Source: Pelodera strongyloides (lineage: Eukaryota; Nematoda; Chromadorea; Rhabditida; Rhabditidae). Taken from it: a stretch of 64,000 bases of DNA. The stretch is taken from positions 1,570,001 through 1,634,000 of the forward strand of contig JAANDG010000003.1 in the NCBI GenBank assembly GCA_036852015.1, given 5' to 3'. The notes beneath the pieces are model-generated. The model worked only from the letters and a program-made list of their open reading frames with translations, searched no databases and had not been told where the DNA came from. Numbering within the stretch: position 1 is the first letter of the stretch; each line of letters starts with the position of its first letter. Positions 34,571-45,813 of the stretch are shown one piece after another. Position numbers and translations under genes: made by a program.

Positions 34571-34745
34571 TTAAAGCAGTATAACGGCTGAAACGTATGA
34601 TGGACAACTGCATTCCGACGTATTTATGCAAAGTGAGATCGTAATAAGCTCGAGTTTTTATTCTATTCATCATCATTTGCATATATTGCATGGCAACGCA
34701 GTTATCCAAAATTCGTTTCAAAAACAGGATGTTATACCGCTTTAA
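34571..34745. mobile_element. TTAA MITE, family 2
   Basis: TTAAAGCAGTATAACGGCTG at the left and GGATGTTATACCGCTTTAA at the right, with CAACTGCATTCCGACG inside. Confidence 0.82.
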
Positions 34746-34938
34746 ATTTAGAACCATAAAAATGAACAAGAAAATGGTTGGTGCCGAGGAGTCCTATACT
34801 CAGACTAATAAGAATATTTGTAAAAATCATCTGCTAATGCCCAGACCGAACTCATTTGGAGGTAGGTGACGATAAACCGGGTTCCGTGATCTCAAGTAGG
34901 AACTATGTGGTGCCCGGCCGGTCCGAGACCGGACCCTG

Positions 34939-35104
34939 TAAAGCAGAACGACACATGGTTTTCGAAAAGTATACTGGACAACTGCACTACTATGCATTGT
35001 ATGCAAACTGCATCCCATTCTGTACCTGAAATTCACAGGATGGCACCTAATTGCATATAATACATGTGAGTGCCGTTGTCCAGCACACGTTTCAGAACCC
35101 ACTT
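34939..35104. mobile_element. TTAA MITE, family 2, decayed right end
   Basis: TAAAGCAGAACGACACATGG at the left. Paired GGACAACTGCACTACTATGC and GAGTGCCGTTGTCCAGCACA mark the arms. Confidence 0.6.
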
Positions 35105-35263
35105 ACCGAGTCTCTCGAGTCCAAAAGTATGAAAACTGCTTTCAGTATCAGTGTCGGACATACACTATTTGGTTATTGAAGAAAGAGAGTTCATACGCTT
35201 CGGAAGCAGAAGTCCCATTTTCAATTAGAATTAATTTTTACAAAAGTAAAATTGTATTTTTAG

Positions 35264-35306
35264 GGTCACTACTGTCCAGCTCGCTATCAACGCTTCCAGA
35301 TAAAAG
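35264..35306 (+). CDS. candidate internal exon (unknown)
   Basis: Bounded by an acceptor TTTTTAG and a donor AAAAG|GTACGT. Two of three frames are open through 43 bp. No partner exon found. Confidence 0.2.
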
Positions 35307-35499
35307 GTACGTAATAAAGAGACTGAGAGAGGGAGAGGGAGAGAGGAAGAGAATATGAAACAGTTTGTGAGATAATAAAATATTAACATGAGATCACTAT
35401 CCCACACCCACTTGTAGATTCATTACGCAAAAGAATGAGAATGTTTAGTGCGAACGTGAATGAATGTGCATGCTTATATTTGTTCTAATTATCATTCTA

Positions 35500-35610
35500 C
35501 GTTCGCGGGTGCGCAGCGCCCCCCAGCCAGCCGCGCAGTGCACCAAAAAGTGGGGGCGAACACGGCAGGCGAGGGGTGCGCTGCGCAGTTGAGGAACAGA
35601 GTTAGCGAGG
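35500..35610. repeat. GC-rich island, iterated GGTGCGC words
   Basis: GGGTGCGCAGCGCCCCCC, GTGGGGGCGAACACGG and GGGGTGCGCTGCGCAG resemble the words at 23.8 and 37.8 kb. It is flanked on the right by a family 2 MITE end. Confidence 0.45.
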
Positions 35611-35639
35611 GTTTCTGTTCATTGTTTGTCGTTTCTCAG

Positions 35640-35674
35640 GATACGTTTCAAAACCACACGACATACTGCTTTAA
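35640..35674. mobile_element. TTAA MITE, family 2, right end only
   Basis: ATACGTTTCAAAACCACACG followed by ACATACTGCTTTAA. The left half is not recognisable and may be replaced by the GC-rich island. Confidence 0.5.
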
Positions 35675-35987
35675 CTTCTTTCCAAGGACTTTAATGTGAA
35701 TTATCCCTTATCCTTTTTCATAGCCTCTATTCATTTTTGTGTCTTCCCTTTTTCCATGTCGTGACTGGGTAATGTTTCTTTTCTTCACATAAAACCTCTG
35801 TATTTGCAAAAAAAAATTTGTAGCCTGAGGCCGTGTTCACAAAAATTACAGTTTATAAAACAACCAACAACTATTCCTAACTTTACATCTCATTATCAAT
35901 TCTCTACTGTAATGTTCTCTCATTGAAGTCAATACTGTAAACCAACCAACCAACCAAATCCGATTAGGCTTACATAGGAAATGGGTG

Positions 35988-36190
35988 AACCTAGTTGGTG
36001 ACGATTCACTGGTTTTTTCGTGGCCTGCCCATTTAGTGACCAATTCGTGATCAACTTTTATCGAAAACTGTCATCAGATCATCAGATGGTCACCAAATGG
36101 TCAGAACCAGTCACGAACCAGTCACGAGGTGGTTTTTTTTCGGTAAAACCATTTGGTGCTGGGCCATCGACGGTTTTCTGTAGTTTCGGC
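35988..36190. repeat. island with iterated ACCAAATGG/GGTGACC, copy 2
   Basis: Reverse-complement relative of 15588-15790. Contains GGTCACCAAATGGTCA, paired AACCAGTCACGA units and the terminal block CCATCGACGGTTTTCTG. Confidence 0.6.
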
Positions 36191-37084
36191 AATTATTTCG
36201 TTGTCCTGTGTACCATCTGTAAATGTCAGTAATTGCATTCAAATTTTCACACACTTCTTGTCTAGACCTACTTACTGGGATATTTCCCTGTAATTTAGTT
36301 ATCCCATACTGTAGTTTGTTATAAATCCTTGAGCAATCTTTACGTCCCTGAACTGTAGAAGTAATGCATTATGATGTGATCATACCGCACGTCATAAGCG
36401 AGAACATCCGGATTGAAAAGGGGATTTCTTATAATTAAATTAATGGAATATGGCTTTTTTGAAAAAATGGTCTTTTATGCACGGCTTGATGAAATTACGA
36501 AGGGCAGCTGCGCTGCACACAATGTCTATTAGATTATAACATCCGCATAATTATATAATTATTCTTTTTTCTAATTTAATTTTGTTCGTAATAATTTTTG
36601 AGCTTTCCCCCCTTTTGGCTCCAACATTAATCAATCAAATTGATTTTTTAAAGAAATCGCATTCGTATTTGCCTTGCGTTTTTTGCAGTACCTAATTAGT
36701 TTTCGTATCCGCTAATTGCCCAGCAATCAGACATAAAATTTACCGAAATTACCAGTTTGGCTTGCCGAAATTAGACCCATGCTTGTCGTTCGCAGAAAGT
36801 GCAGTCAGACAGTTTATTCACACAGTAAGTGGTAGTATTTTACCAAATCTAAGCTTGGATAGTATTCCTTTGACTTTGATTAAGGTAATTTTGTAAATTG
36901 TACTTAGTACGCTAATTTTTGGAAATTCTACTTTTTTTAAACTCTCTTTGCTTATCCTTCTAATTGTTCGCCGATTTCTTCGTTTTCACGTCATTCACGT
37001 CATTCACTTAATTCTTAATTGGACCCGATTTTTTAAAACTGCACCAATTAAAGTTGAACAATGCGAAAAGTCTTCCGTGAGTGT
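36191..37084. other. unassigned stretch
   Basis: AT-rich, with short CGTCATTCA repetition near 36990; no gene recognised. Confidence 0.5.
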
Positions 37085-37152
37085 CCTTTGACGTCGACCG
37101 AATCCGAACCCGCGACTAATTCCATGCCGGTCAAGCCTCCTATCCACTGCTC
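37085..37152 (-). other. tRNA-like sequence (minus)
   Basis: The minus strand has an A-box-like AGCAGTGGATAGGAGG and a slightly altered B box GGTTCGGATTC at the spacing expected for a tRNA. The acceptor stem does not pair well, so a pseudogene or SINE head is likely. It is convergent with the next entry. Confidence 0.4.
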
Positions 37153-37289
37153 CATGTTGGAGAAAAGACGGAAACTTCTTAGACAACAGCATCTTCGAAA
37201 TTGTTTGTCGTATTCTAGCGAGTAAGTACGACTGCGGAGTGTTTTCGCTGCATCCTTTGTATCGTGACCTTGACCCGATACCTCCACCC

Positions 37290-37350
37290 AGTCTATGGCT
37301 CAGTGCCTGAGCGCCATCTGTTGTTAAATCAACCATGGTTCAATTCCCCT
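37290..37350 (+). other. tRNA-like sequence (plus)
   Basis: A-box-like TGGCTCAGTGCCTGAGCG, then a B box GGTTCAATTCC ~35 bp later. No good acceptor stem. With the minus-strand tRNA-like copy at 37.1 kb it frames ~140 bp. Confidence 0.4.
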
Positions 37351-37754
37351 CAATGATGAGTGTGTCATGCTAATCATGAAGGAAACACCGGTGTTTCCAT
37401 GTAAATGTTGCAGAACGACGATACTGAGAATTTTATGAGATTTTAATAATTCGCGAGCTCACCATACTGCAATTACATTCTTGATTTACATGCATGTTGC
37501 ACACATCAGGATTGTTTTGCTTATATGTCTTCCCAGTTACGAACCAAGCCTGTGAATGAAAAAGTGGGGGTATGTTTCCTTTATGTGAAAATAGTTTTTT
37601 GAAATGCGAAAAGAGTTTTCCTACATAGACTACGTTAGCAAACATCAGGTGTACTATTTATTAGTCTGACGTTTATATGTGAAAAAACACACACGACTAC
37701 ACTTACCCATTAAAGGCAGCATGATGAATTAAAAAAATCTACGTAAAACACCGC
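37351..37754. other. unassigned stretch
   Basis: No feature recognised. Confidence 0.5.
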
Positions 37755-37950
37755 GTCATCGCCGCGCACGGGAACGCCAGCAGCAGGAGTGCGCGAACGC
37801 ACCCGTGCAGTACTTGAGGCGCACATGTGGCGCACCGGCCGCGCCTACCCTAGAAAGTGCCCCGCAAGTGTGGCAACTGGAATGGAACACATGTGGGGCA
37901 CCCCCGGCGCTCTCTAGAGGGTGTGCGCCCACCCCCGTGGCGGAACCTCT
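37755..37950. repeat. GC-rich island, iterated GCGCAC/GTGGCGCACC words
   Basis: About 190 bp with GCGCACATGTGGCGCACCGG, CACATGTGGGGCACCCCC and GTGTGCGCCCACCCCC. Same character as 23.78-23.99 kb and bounded by AT-rich DNA. Confidence 0.55.
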
Positions 37951-38090
37951 AGTGTTCAGCAATGATGCGATAATTTCTTATTAATCCTTACAATTTTTAG
38001 CGGAACCAATACCCCTGGTCCTGGGGGACGCACGCTCGTCAAGGGACATACAGTTTCTACAGCGGCCCCAATGAGGTTTGATTTTTTGGT

Positions 38091-38280
38091 TTAAAGCGAT
38101 ATAATATCCGGTTTTTGAAATGTACTGAGCCTGTTATACAACTGCTTTCCCATGTGTTGTAGGCAAGTGAAAATAATTGGTCTAAAAAATCGCGCAGTGT
38201 CGCGAAGTCATTTGCATACCACTACATAGGAATGCAGCGTTCATCATACGTTTCAAAAACCGGCTGTTGTACCGATTTAA
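38091..38280. mobile_element. TTAA MITE, family 2
   Basis: TTAAAGCGATATAATATCCGG at the left and CCGGCTGTTGTACCGATTTAA at the right. Confidence 0.82.
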
Positions 38281-38437
38281 GAGTTATACACAAATTTACA
38301 GAAAATATATCCGAGCGCTACCAGTAACAGTACTGCTAGAAGGCTAGCAGCCGCCTCATTGTCAATACAAGACAATAAATTTTTACAAAAATAACTATAC
38401 TATATGATTCAAATGTTCGAGCATTAAGGCCGCTCTT

Positions 38438-39023
38438 ACCAGGGATTTATTTTCTATGTCGCCGTCTAGAGGTGAATCTGCGTAGGCCACGTGAAAAGGC
38501 ATAGTTTCAGCTACATTTTCAATAAATAAAAGTGTTCGTTATATTTTTCAGAAGCGAGTAATTGGCCTTCAGAATTTTTAGCACGTTATGTATGTAAGGC
38601 AAAAAACGGCTAAATTTTTAGTTGCCAGATTGCAATTTTCAGTCATTGGTAGTATAGTGGTGAAGGCATGGGATTGTCAAGACGAAGGTCAAGGGTTCGA
38701 TTCCTCTATAATGATTTTTTTTTGCAATTTTTTTGTGTGTCTAATTTTGCATTAAAGCGCTAATAATTATGTTTAGTTACTTGTTTTAGACTTTCAAACA
38801 CTTTCCTAGTGTGAAAAAAACAACCATACCTGCCAACCAATACCAAAAAATGAGAAAAAAATTTCCAAGATTTTCTGATAAAATCATGGTCCACTACATG
38901 GAAAAATTTCGATGCCATAATATAATTTTTTTAAATGAATATTTATTTGCAACACGGGTCGTACCACTACGGAAATCGATAATAAAATGCTTGCTTGATT
39001 AGAATGTGCGCAGACAAGGAGAA
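38438..39023 (+). repeat. 586-bp left arm of a near-perfect palindrome
   Basis: Runs from ACCAGGGATTTATTTTC to GACAAGGAGAA and is repeated as its reverse complement at 39383-39966. In the segments I compared directly (the outer ~250 bp, the region around the tRNA-like copy and the inner end), the only differences were two 1-base homopolymer length changes (9 versus 8 T; 7 versus 6 A), which also account for the arm lengths. Contains a tRNA-Asp-like sequence. Confidence 0.95.
38643..38714 (+). other. tRNA-Asp(GTC)-like sequence, left arm
   Basis: Tight match to the eukaryotic tRNA-Asp layout: TAGTATAGTGGTG as A box, loop TTGTCAA with anticodon GTC, and a perfect B box GGTTCGATTCC, followed by a T9 Pol III terminator. 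The acceptor stem pairs at 6 of 7 positions, but the anticodon stem pairs at only about 2 of 5. A pseudogene or SINE-like derivative is more likely than a functional tRNA. Confidence 0.55.
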
Positions 39024-39167
39024 TTACGCCGCGCCATGATAATGCCATTGGGCTCCTGATCGTTTCATAGTTGGTATTGCATGGCTAAACAAACTACAAA
39101 GTATAAACTTTGTAGTTTAGGCTAGTACACATTGGTGGAAAGCATTGAAGCACCTTACATATTCGGT

Positions 39168-39380
39168 TCACTGACCAAAAATGCTCTTCGACGCTGCCGA
39201 AGTAGTTTCACTATTCAAGGATGGGTTTGGTACGTTCGCCGGACCTCTGCTACATTCTCGTTTAGAGTAAGAGCTATCTGATAGCTTCTCAACAATATTA
39301 CGTGCCACTCTCGAAGGAGAGGTATTTGTCGACCAGCCAAATGATCTGCTACGAGACGAACCAACAGTGGACGACGACAT
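39168..39380 (-). CDS. 70-codon ORF in the palindrome loop (unknown)
   Basis: A complete minus-strand ORF starts two bases inside the 359-bp loop. The product is Ser-rich (begins MSSSTVGSSRSRSFGWSTN, ends SKSIFGQ) with protein-like codon usage and no recognised domain, signal peptide or membrane segment. A donor-like CA|GTGAAC overlaps the stop, so it might be an exon that continues. If transcribed, its promoter would lie in the right arm. Function unknown. Confidence 0.38.
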   Translation of the reverse strand: MSSSTVGSSRSRSFGWSTNTSPSRVARNIVEKLSDSSYSKRECSRGPANVPNPSLNSETTSAASKSIFGQ

Positions 39381-39382
39381 CG

Positions 39383-39966
39383 TTCTCCTTGTCTGCGCAC
39401 ATTCTAATCAAGCAAGCATTTTATTATCGATTTCCGTAGTGGTACGACCCGTGTTGCAAATAAATATTCATTTAAAAAAATTATATTATGGCATCGAAAT
39501 TTTTCCATGTAGTAGACCATGATTTTATCAGAAAATCTTGGAAATTTTTTTCTCATTTTTTGGTATTGGTTGGCAGGTATGGTTGTTTTTTCACACTAGG
39601 AAAGTGTTTGAAAGTCTAAAACAAGTAACTAAACATAATTATTAGCGCTTTAATGCAAAATTAGACACACAAAAAAATTGCAAAAAAAATCATTATAGAG
39701 GAATCGAACCCTTGACCTTCGTCTTGACAATCCCATGCCTTCACCACTATACTACCAATGACTGAAAATTGCAATCTGGCAACTAAAAATTTAGCCGTTT
39801 TTTGCCTTACATACATAACGTGCTAAAAATTCTGAAGGCCAATTACTCGCTTCTGAAAAATATAACGAACACTTTTATTTATTGAAAATGTAGCTGAAAC
39901 TATGCCTTTTCACGTGGCCTACGCAGATTCACCTCTAGACGGCGACATAGAAAATAAATCCCTGGT
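39383..39966 (-). repeat. 584-bp right arm of the palindrome
   Basis: Reverse complement of 38438-39023 with two 1-base homopolymer differences seen. The short loop between the arms also holds a second hairpin (AAACTACAAAGT...ACTTTGTAGTTT near 39093). Confidence 0.95.
39690..39761 (-). other. tRNA-Asp(GTC)-like sequence, right arm
   Basis: Mirror image of 38643-38714 with the same weak anticodon stem, followed on its own strand by a T8 terminator. Confidence 0.55.
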
Positions 39967-39973
39967 TAGCCAA

Positions 39974-40081
39974 TTTTATGTTTTGATTGGAATGAAAAAT
40001 TGGAGTTTCGGTCGGGCGGGAATCGAACCCGCACCTTCGGCTGTCCGGGCCAGCCAATTTTTCATTCCAATCAAAACATAT
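39974..40081 (-). repeat. hairpin enclosing a tRNA-like core
   Basis: GTTTTGATTGGAATGAAAAA at the left is mirrored by TTTTTCATTCCAATCAAAAC at the right. The minus-strand loop reads CAGCCGAAGGTGCGGG then GGTTCGATTCCCGC, an anticodon/T-arm half tRNA. The same core and trailing CCAATTTTTCAT occur at 49287-49380. Confidence 0.6.
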
Positions 40082-40084
40082 ACT

Positions 40085-40225
40085 ATATGAGAGTAAAGAT
40101 ATTCCGGGAGTCGTAAATACTCTAAGATCCTTGTTTTTATTTCTATTTTTATAATATTTCTAAAATTCCGGACACTTTGTGAAATCAAATTGAGGAAATC
40201 TTTTTTCTCGTGGGCCTGTCCCTTT
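40085..40225. mobile_element. TTAA MITE, AAAGGAGAGGCCCACGAG family, right part
   Basis: TTTTTTCTCGTGGGCCTGTC followed by CCTTTCA matches the right end of 18391-18847, with TAAAATTCCGGACA upstream as in that copy. The left part is missing, apparently replaced by the palindrome and hairpin. Confidence 0.6.
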
Positions 40226-40331
40226 CACTACTCTAAATGAGGCATAGCAAATAGTTGGAAAATATCATGCAAAAAAGAAAAGAAAAAAAACTATTGACGA
40301 AAACAATTCGTAGCAGTCAATAACTCAGGTC

Positions 40332-40706
40332 CTCAGGCGCGCAGCGCGCAAATGCGTAACCGCGTCCGCGGAAAAAAGATTGCAAATCTGCATTGAAAAA
40401 TTCGAGACCCAGGAAACCTCTTTTCTGTGTCTCCGACTTTCCCATGTTAAAGGGATCGGCTCACCTTAAATCGTGTCTGTTTTTTCTGTTTCTTTATTTT
40501 CTATAAGGGATAATAAAAATTTGGAATACAAAAAGAGTGTCATATTTCAATACCCACGAAGATATTAGGTGATAAAGTGGTGGATCGATCGGCCCGAAAT
40601 GAAAAAGTGTTAATTGTCCCATACAAACAAGGCAGGACAATTACACTTTTTCATTTGGGGCTTTTCCGCGGACGCGGTTACGCATTTGCGCGCTGCGCTC
40701 CTGAGA
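40332..40706. repeat. inverted-repeat element enclosing a partial MITE
   Basis: CTCAGGCGCGCAGCGCGCAA then ATGCGTAACCGCGTCCGCGG at 40333-40374 is mirrored at 40662-40706. Between them is the left half of an AAAGGGATAGGTTCACC-type element (TTAAAGGGATCGGCTCACC at 40447) with no matching right end. Confidence 0.6.
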
Positions 40707-40991
40707 ACGTAGTAGCGCTACACTGGAGACAGAGTCTCGGTATTCAATTACCATAAACAAAAGGTCATTTCCCTTATATAAAATGCCCACTATCTTGTTT
40801 TCCGGTCATTGAACGAATATGTTAATCGGAGACTTCAAGCTTCAAGTCTTAATTCTACGCCCGCAAGTTCAATTTGCATAAAATCCCTCAACTTTGGGCT
40901 TTAATTCGAAATCCGGGGCTGAAACATTCACGAAATAATCTTCACTTTTTGAGTAGCAAAGAACGTGCATTTGCAAGGTTCGCACCTGCAA

Positions 40992-41162
40992 TAAAGCGGT
41001 ATAACAACCGGTTTTGATACGTATGTTGGACCCTAGATTCCGGTACAATATGTGCAAATTACTGCGATACTGCGCGATTTGTATTCTAATTATATTAATT
41101 GCATATTACGAGCACAGCTGTCTCAAAAAACCGTTCAAAAACCGGTTTTTACATTGCTTTAA
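40992..41162. mobile_element. TTAA MITE, family 2
   Basis: TAAAGCGGTATAACAACCGG at the left and AACCGGTTTTTACATTGCTTTAA at the right. Confidence 0.75.
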
Positions 41163-42617
41163 ATAAACCCTAGAAAAAAGGATCTTCTTTCATTTAATTG
41201 CTCTAAGACACTCGCGCAAACAAAGCCAATTGACGTTATGCAGCTTTGCGTTATTTCAAAAGGGCGAATATGCTTTCTTTGAAAAGCTTGGCCGATGAAC
41301 TAGAGCGCAAAAACGCCAATCAAACCAATTAGTCTAGTTATACATAATCGACTCGAGTATCCACACAAGTCGTGTAGATTTAGCGCGTGACTGGACTTTG
41401 AAAAACGAATGAAATGTGAAAGTCCAGCATCCCATGCAGTGCTCAGTAGACAGCATATCTAGCAGAAAAATTGCGTTAACAAAGTTTTTTTCCCTTTTCA
41501 CGTCTTGGCCACCATCCAAATTTTAACGCCACCTAGTCGTGCTTTTTAAGTTTGCTGTTTCATTTGCTTCGCTTTACTTTTTTGGAGCAGACAAGGAGCA
41601 AATATTCCTTATATTTCTTGCTTGGTTGGATCTGTTTATACATTTTTAAAGTATGAAGTAAACTGATCGTGTTATTCTGCTTGATTACCAGTATGATGAG
41701 GGCAGCGTAGACTGCGTAGACCTAATAAACTGCTGAGCGAAACAGTAGACGAAATCTCTGCCGCAGGCCCACACAACCGGGCGCGTCCAATCCATATGGT
41801 AACAAGTAATAATTCGTTTTCATGGGTATTACATAACTCCTGTTTTTTTATTATCCTTCTTGCACGGTTTAAAATGATGTTGTTTCCGCTGAATATTTCC
41901 TTATACAATTATTTTCCCATTATACGCCAGATATATCAAATTAGCTTGTGCGGGAAAAAGTATGGGAAAAGCTTAGCTTATTGTTAGTTCCTTGTTTAAT
42001 ACTAGTGATACTACATTTATATTTCCTACAACTTGGCTTAGGCGCATAAACTTACAGAAATAAATGTTCTCTTCTGAAGCCGATTTATTTATAAAACAAC
42101 ATAAAAACAAATTAACAATTAGTGAAAAGTGCAATCCACTGATTGATTGATTGTGTAGATTTGTTGATAATTGTGAGAAAACATTTTTTCTTACTGATAG
42201 GGTGGTACTAAACTAAACAACACCAACGTCTACTTTTTTTATTTCATTCTATTTTATCTTTAATCTTTAGTATCCGAGGTGCCGAGCGTTCCTGCATCCT
42301 GCAGCCTAGAGTTCCTAGGAGGGTTTGTTTGGCGAATTTTGGCGTATTTTTTGAGCTTTTCTCTCAAGTTCAACACAAGCGCGTGCCAAACTTGAGCGGC
42401 ACACACCTGCAATGCTCGTGTGCTATGGTTTTGTGGTAACTTTCAATGATGTAATAGTAAAGTTATTTTTGCGACTGGCCTTTGGTAATGATCTCTGACA
42501 ACTCGCGAAGTGTCTATAATACTTTCTCAAAAACAAAACACCTGCTCAGAGCTCCCAGTTCCGAGTTTAACTCAAAGTTAGACTAAAGCCGCAAAACAAT
42601 TTCACTTCTCTTTTCCA
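41163..42617. other. unassigned stretch
   Basis: Short ORFs only (for example 41334-41519 minus and 41672-41908 minus), without convincing splice borders. No motif recognised. Confidence 0.5.
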
Positions 42618-42805
42618 TTAAAGCGAAATAGCGGCCGGTTTTTGAAACACATCGTGTACACCAGCACTCTTATGCGCTTATGCCTATGCATCTTATGCAA
42701 ATGAATATAAATTAGAATAAAAAATCGAGCTAAATTCGAGTAACTTAGCATAAGAATTCAGTTGTCCGCGATGCGTTTCAAAGACCGGCCGGTATTTCGC
42801 TTTAA
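42618..42805. mobile_element. TTAA MITE, family 1
   Basis: TTAAAGCGAAATAGCGGCCGG at the left and CCGGCCGGTATTTCGCTTTAA at the right. Confidence 0.9.
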
Positions 42806-45434
42806 AAACTGTATAACAATTTTTTTGGAACAAATGTTGGGCGACAGTAGTATTAACTATATCTCATGCTAAGTATGGTCTATACTTGTCAATATTTTTT
42901 CAAACAAAAGTTTCTCCTTTATATAATCAGATATTAATTGAAATTTCTTTCTTACACTTTTGCAATGTTCATTTAAGCTTGCTCCGTAAGTCTACTATGC
43001 GCTGGAGACTTATTTTCCCTTCGCCCACCATCAGACTGCTTTTTACAATTGGATAGTTGCTAACGATCAGCTATTTGGGCGTTAATTAATTGCATTTCTC
43101 TAGAAGTCAGTATTCACTCTGCTTAGAAATAGTATTGTCTGGCGAAAACAATATAAAAAAAAATATTTTTGAGTATTTTTCTGGCAAAAAAACATGATGT
43201 AATTTCTAAATACGATCCCTTAATCCATTGAATGCTAGGCAAGGCTTGTCTGGGCCGAAAAGGCCGATTTACTCAATTATTTACGTGAGAGGCCCTGGGA
43301 CAAACACAAATTGTCACATTCTAAAAAGCAGCTGATTTTCGTAATTATCCTTTTTTCATTAAATTTTTTCCGAAACTATCATTTCTATCATAGTATGTAG
43401 TAGTACCAGATCAAAAGTGAAAATAAGAGCTGCCCCTTTCTGGCTTAGGCTTAGGCTTAGGGCTATGGAAGTTTTCTGAGGAGAAAAATTCCTAAAATAT
43501 ATATTTTATGCTGAGTGTTCTTAGTTTCTCCACACACTTTGCCAATCTACTTGAATAATTTATTATAGCATTGCACTTTATAGTTAGCTAGTAAAGTGTC
43601 GAGGTAAATATTGAAAATTATAGTTCGCCAACTTCATATTTCCTCTACATTTTAACTCTGGTCTACTAAACTTCGATACAACTTGTTTTTCAATACCACC
43701 CTGGCGACGTGTTTCATCTTTTTTTGTGTGTGTAAAGCGTAAATAATTGACGTTGTAAACTTGATATCCTTTACACATGTACCTTATGTCCCTTATTACC
43801 GTTTTTCTGTCTTAACTGTATTTATTGTCTTAATTATGTATGTTTGTGCGCGACTTTGTGGTGTAATAATTTATTATTATTATAGCTGGGCTTTTGGACG
43901 CTTTGGACAGCCTTGATGTTTTGTTTGCGGCTTTTTTCTAATTTTTACTTAATATGATCGATTATAACTGCATTCTCAGTTCTCACACCCTTGCCTGATA
44001 GCCTTTTTCATATGTTCATTCTTTTGTGAGCGTCTTTTTTGATGTAATAAATCATTATACGCTCTTTGGAGTTACAGAACGATCTTTGTATATGGCTTTG
44101 ATGTAATCTAGTTACTTTATATAGGTTTTATTTTTGATACTTAGATAATAAGCTTTGAGCCGAAAATCTTTTCTTTGCTAGGATATATTATTCTTTGAGA
44201 TATGAGCTAATAGATAATCACCTCCTCAAGTATGCTTACAACCCCACACTATTTTCCGCTTAAGCCAAACTTCAGTCATGTTTTGTGTGAGCAGTAAATT
44301 GTGCCAAAAACAAGCCAGGGGAGCGCGGCCCACACACTTACTGTTCATAAATGTGCGAAACAAGGGCAACGTGTGCGCGGCACATTAGCGAACTCAGCTA
44401 AGCGAAAAGTAGAATCTAAATTTAAAAATGGCACAAATATCCCACCAGACTTTGTGTGATTGGCTGAAAAACATACGTGCCGCGGCCAAGAATAGAACAT
44501 AGGACTGATAAATTTTAGGCAAGCCGCTCGTTTTTCGTTCGGTAATTGGTAATTGAATTTCACATAGTCTTTCCACCGGGGCTGGTGTCCTTTTCCGATG
44601 ATTGTGAACTTTTTCGAAGAAACGTGCCGACCACTGTGGGAAAAATCTTAATATTCATCATATTTGATATTTTTATTTCATAATTTCATAACTTCATAAT
44701 TTCATAATTTCACTAATGGTAAGCTTATCAACGTTGTTAATTATTTATAAACATGTAAACATGTTCTTTGTAGTTTTGCTGTCCGCGTTCTGCTCTAAAT
44801 CTGTCATAAGAAACTTACGTACTTACGGAAACATTCACTCAATAGTAAAATAGACCGTGGGGTTTTCAGATATTACTCCATTAGACTTTTTTTTGTAAAT
44901 TTTGTACATAAAATATTTATGAGCAGTGCCTTCGATAATTGTTCGATAAGTCTAAGAATACGGTTATATGTTTGTTTCCCCTTTTCGTTTAGCTTGCTTG
45001 ATTGATTTTCGTGTACAACTCTCATTAGAGGGGGGACATACTTTGTTATGGTATACGTAATAAAGGATGTGTCCTCTATTAGTTAGATGTAATGTGTATC
45101 AAGCACGCATGATGCTTTATTTAACACCTCTTTTCTTTTTGGTTCTAAAAATAAACAAAAATAAATAAAAAACGTCCGAAAGTCATTTCACTGTTTACTT
45201 CAATTTCCATGTAACCTGATATATATAAAACAAAGCCGAAATGAAATCCTTCTGTGGTTTTTGTTTTGTTTCTGCACAGGCATCTATTACATTTTTTGTT
45301 CTTTAATTTCCCCCATTTCGTCCTGTCGTGGTTTCTCTAGTACTATGCAGTATGCTGTGGAACGCATTCGTTTTTTTTAAATGCTAAGGCAGGGCGCTAG
45401 TAAAATTAGACTTTTTTAAAGAGTTTGGCCTACT
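42806..45434. other. unassigned AT-rich stretch
   Basis: Contains two TTAGGC units at 43443-43460 and a short TTCATAA tandem repeat near 44680-44712. A 24-codon ORF (44428-44502, MAQISHQTLCDWLKNIRAAA...) has a helix-like ending but is too short to call. No gene recognised. Confidence 0.5.
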
Positions 45435-45813
45435 TCAGGTAACCCATATTTTTGCTGACTCCATCTGATTCTCCGTCTCATATATGGTAGGATGCATTTT
45501 TTTTCTAATTTCCAGGCGCAATATTCACGCAGTATCCAGCAATTTACCATGGAAAGCCATACCCAACAATCTATCGTAGTTGTGAGCTCATTCGCGCTGA
45601 TTGGCCAAAAGCGCAATTGCCGCGCCCAATATAGCATATCGGCCAATCAACGCGAACGGGCATGACAACTGCGATAGATTGTTGGGTATGACGGCTATGG
45701 TAAAAGGCAGAAAACTGCGTGAATCTTTCGGATGGAAATTAGGAAAAAAATTGCCTCCTACCATAGTTGACACGGAGAAACAGATAAAATCATCAAAAAT
45801 TGGGGTTACCTGA
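45435..45813. mobile_element. foldback element, CAGGTAACCC ends
   Basis: Left arm CAGGTAACCCATATTTTTGC and right arm AATTGGGGTTACCTG bound about 380 bp that is inverted-repeat almost throughout (ACCCAACAATCTATCG pairs with CGATAGATTGTTGGGT). It directly abuts the next element. Confidence 0.8.

Noticed and set aside
38643..38714. Functional tRNA-Asp gene
   Set aside because: Good A/B boxes, anticodon and terminator, but the anticodon stem pairs at only about two of five positions and the sequence is part of a mobile-looking palindrome.
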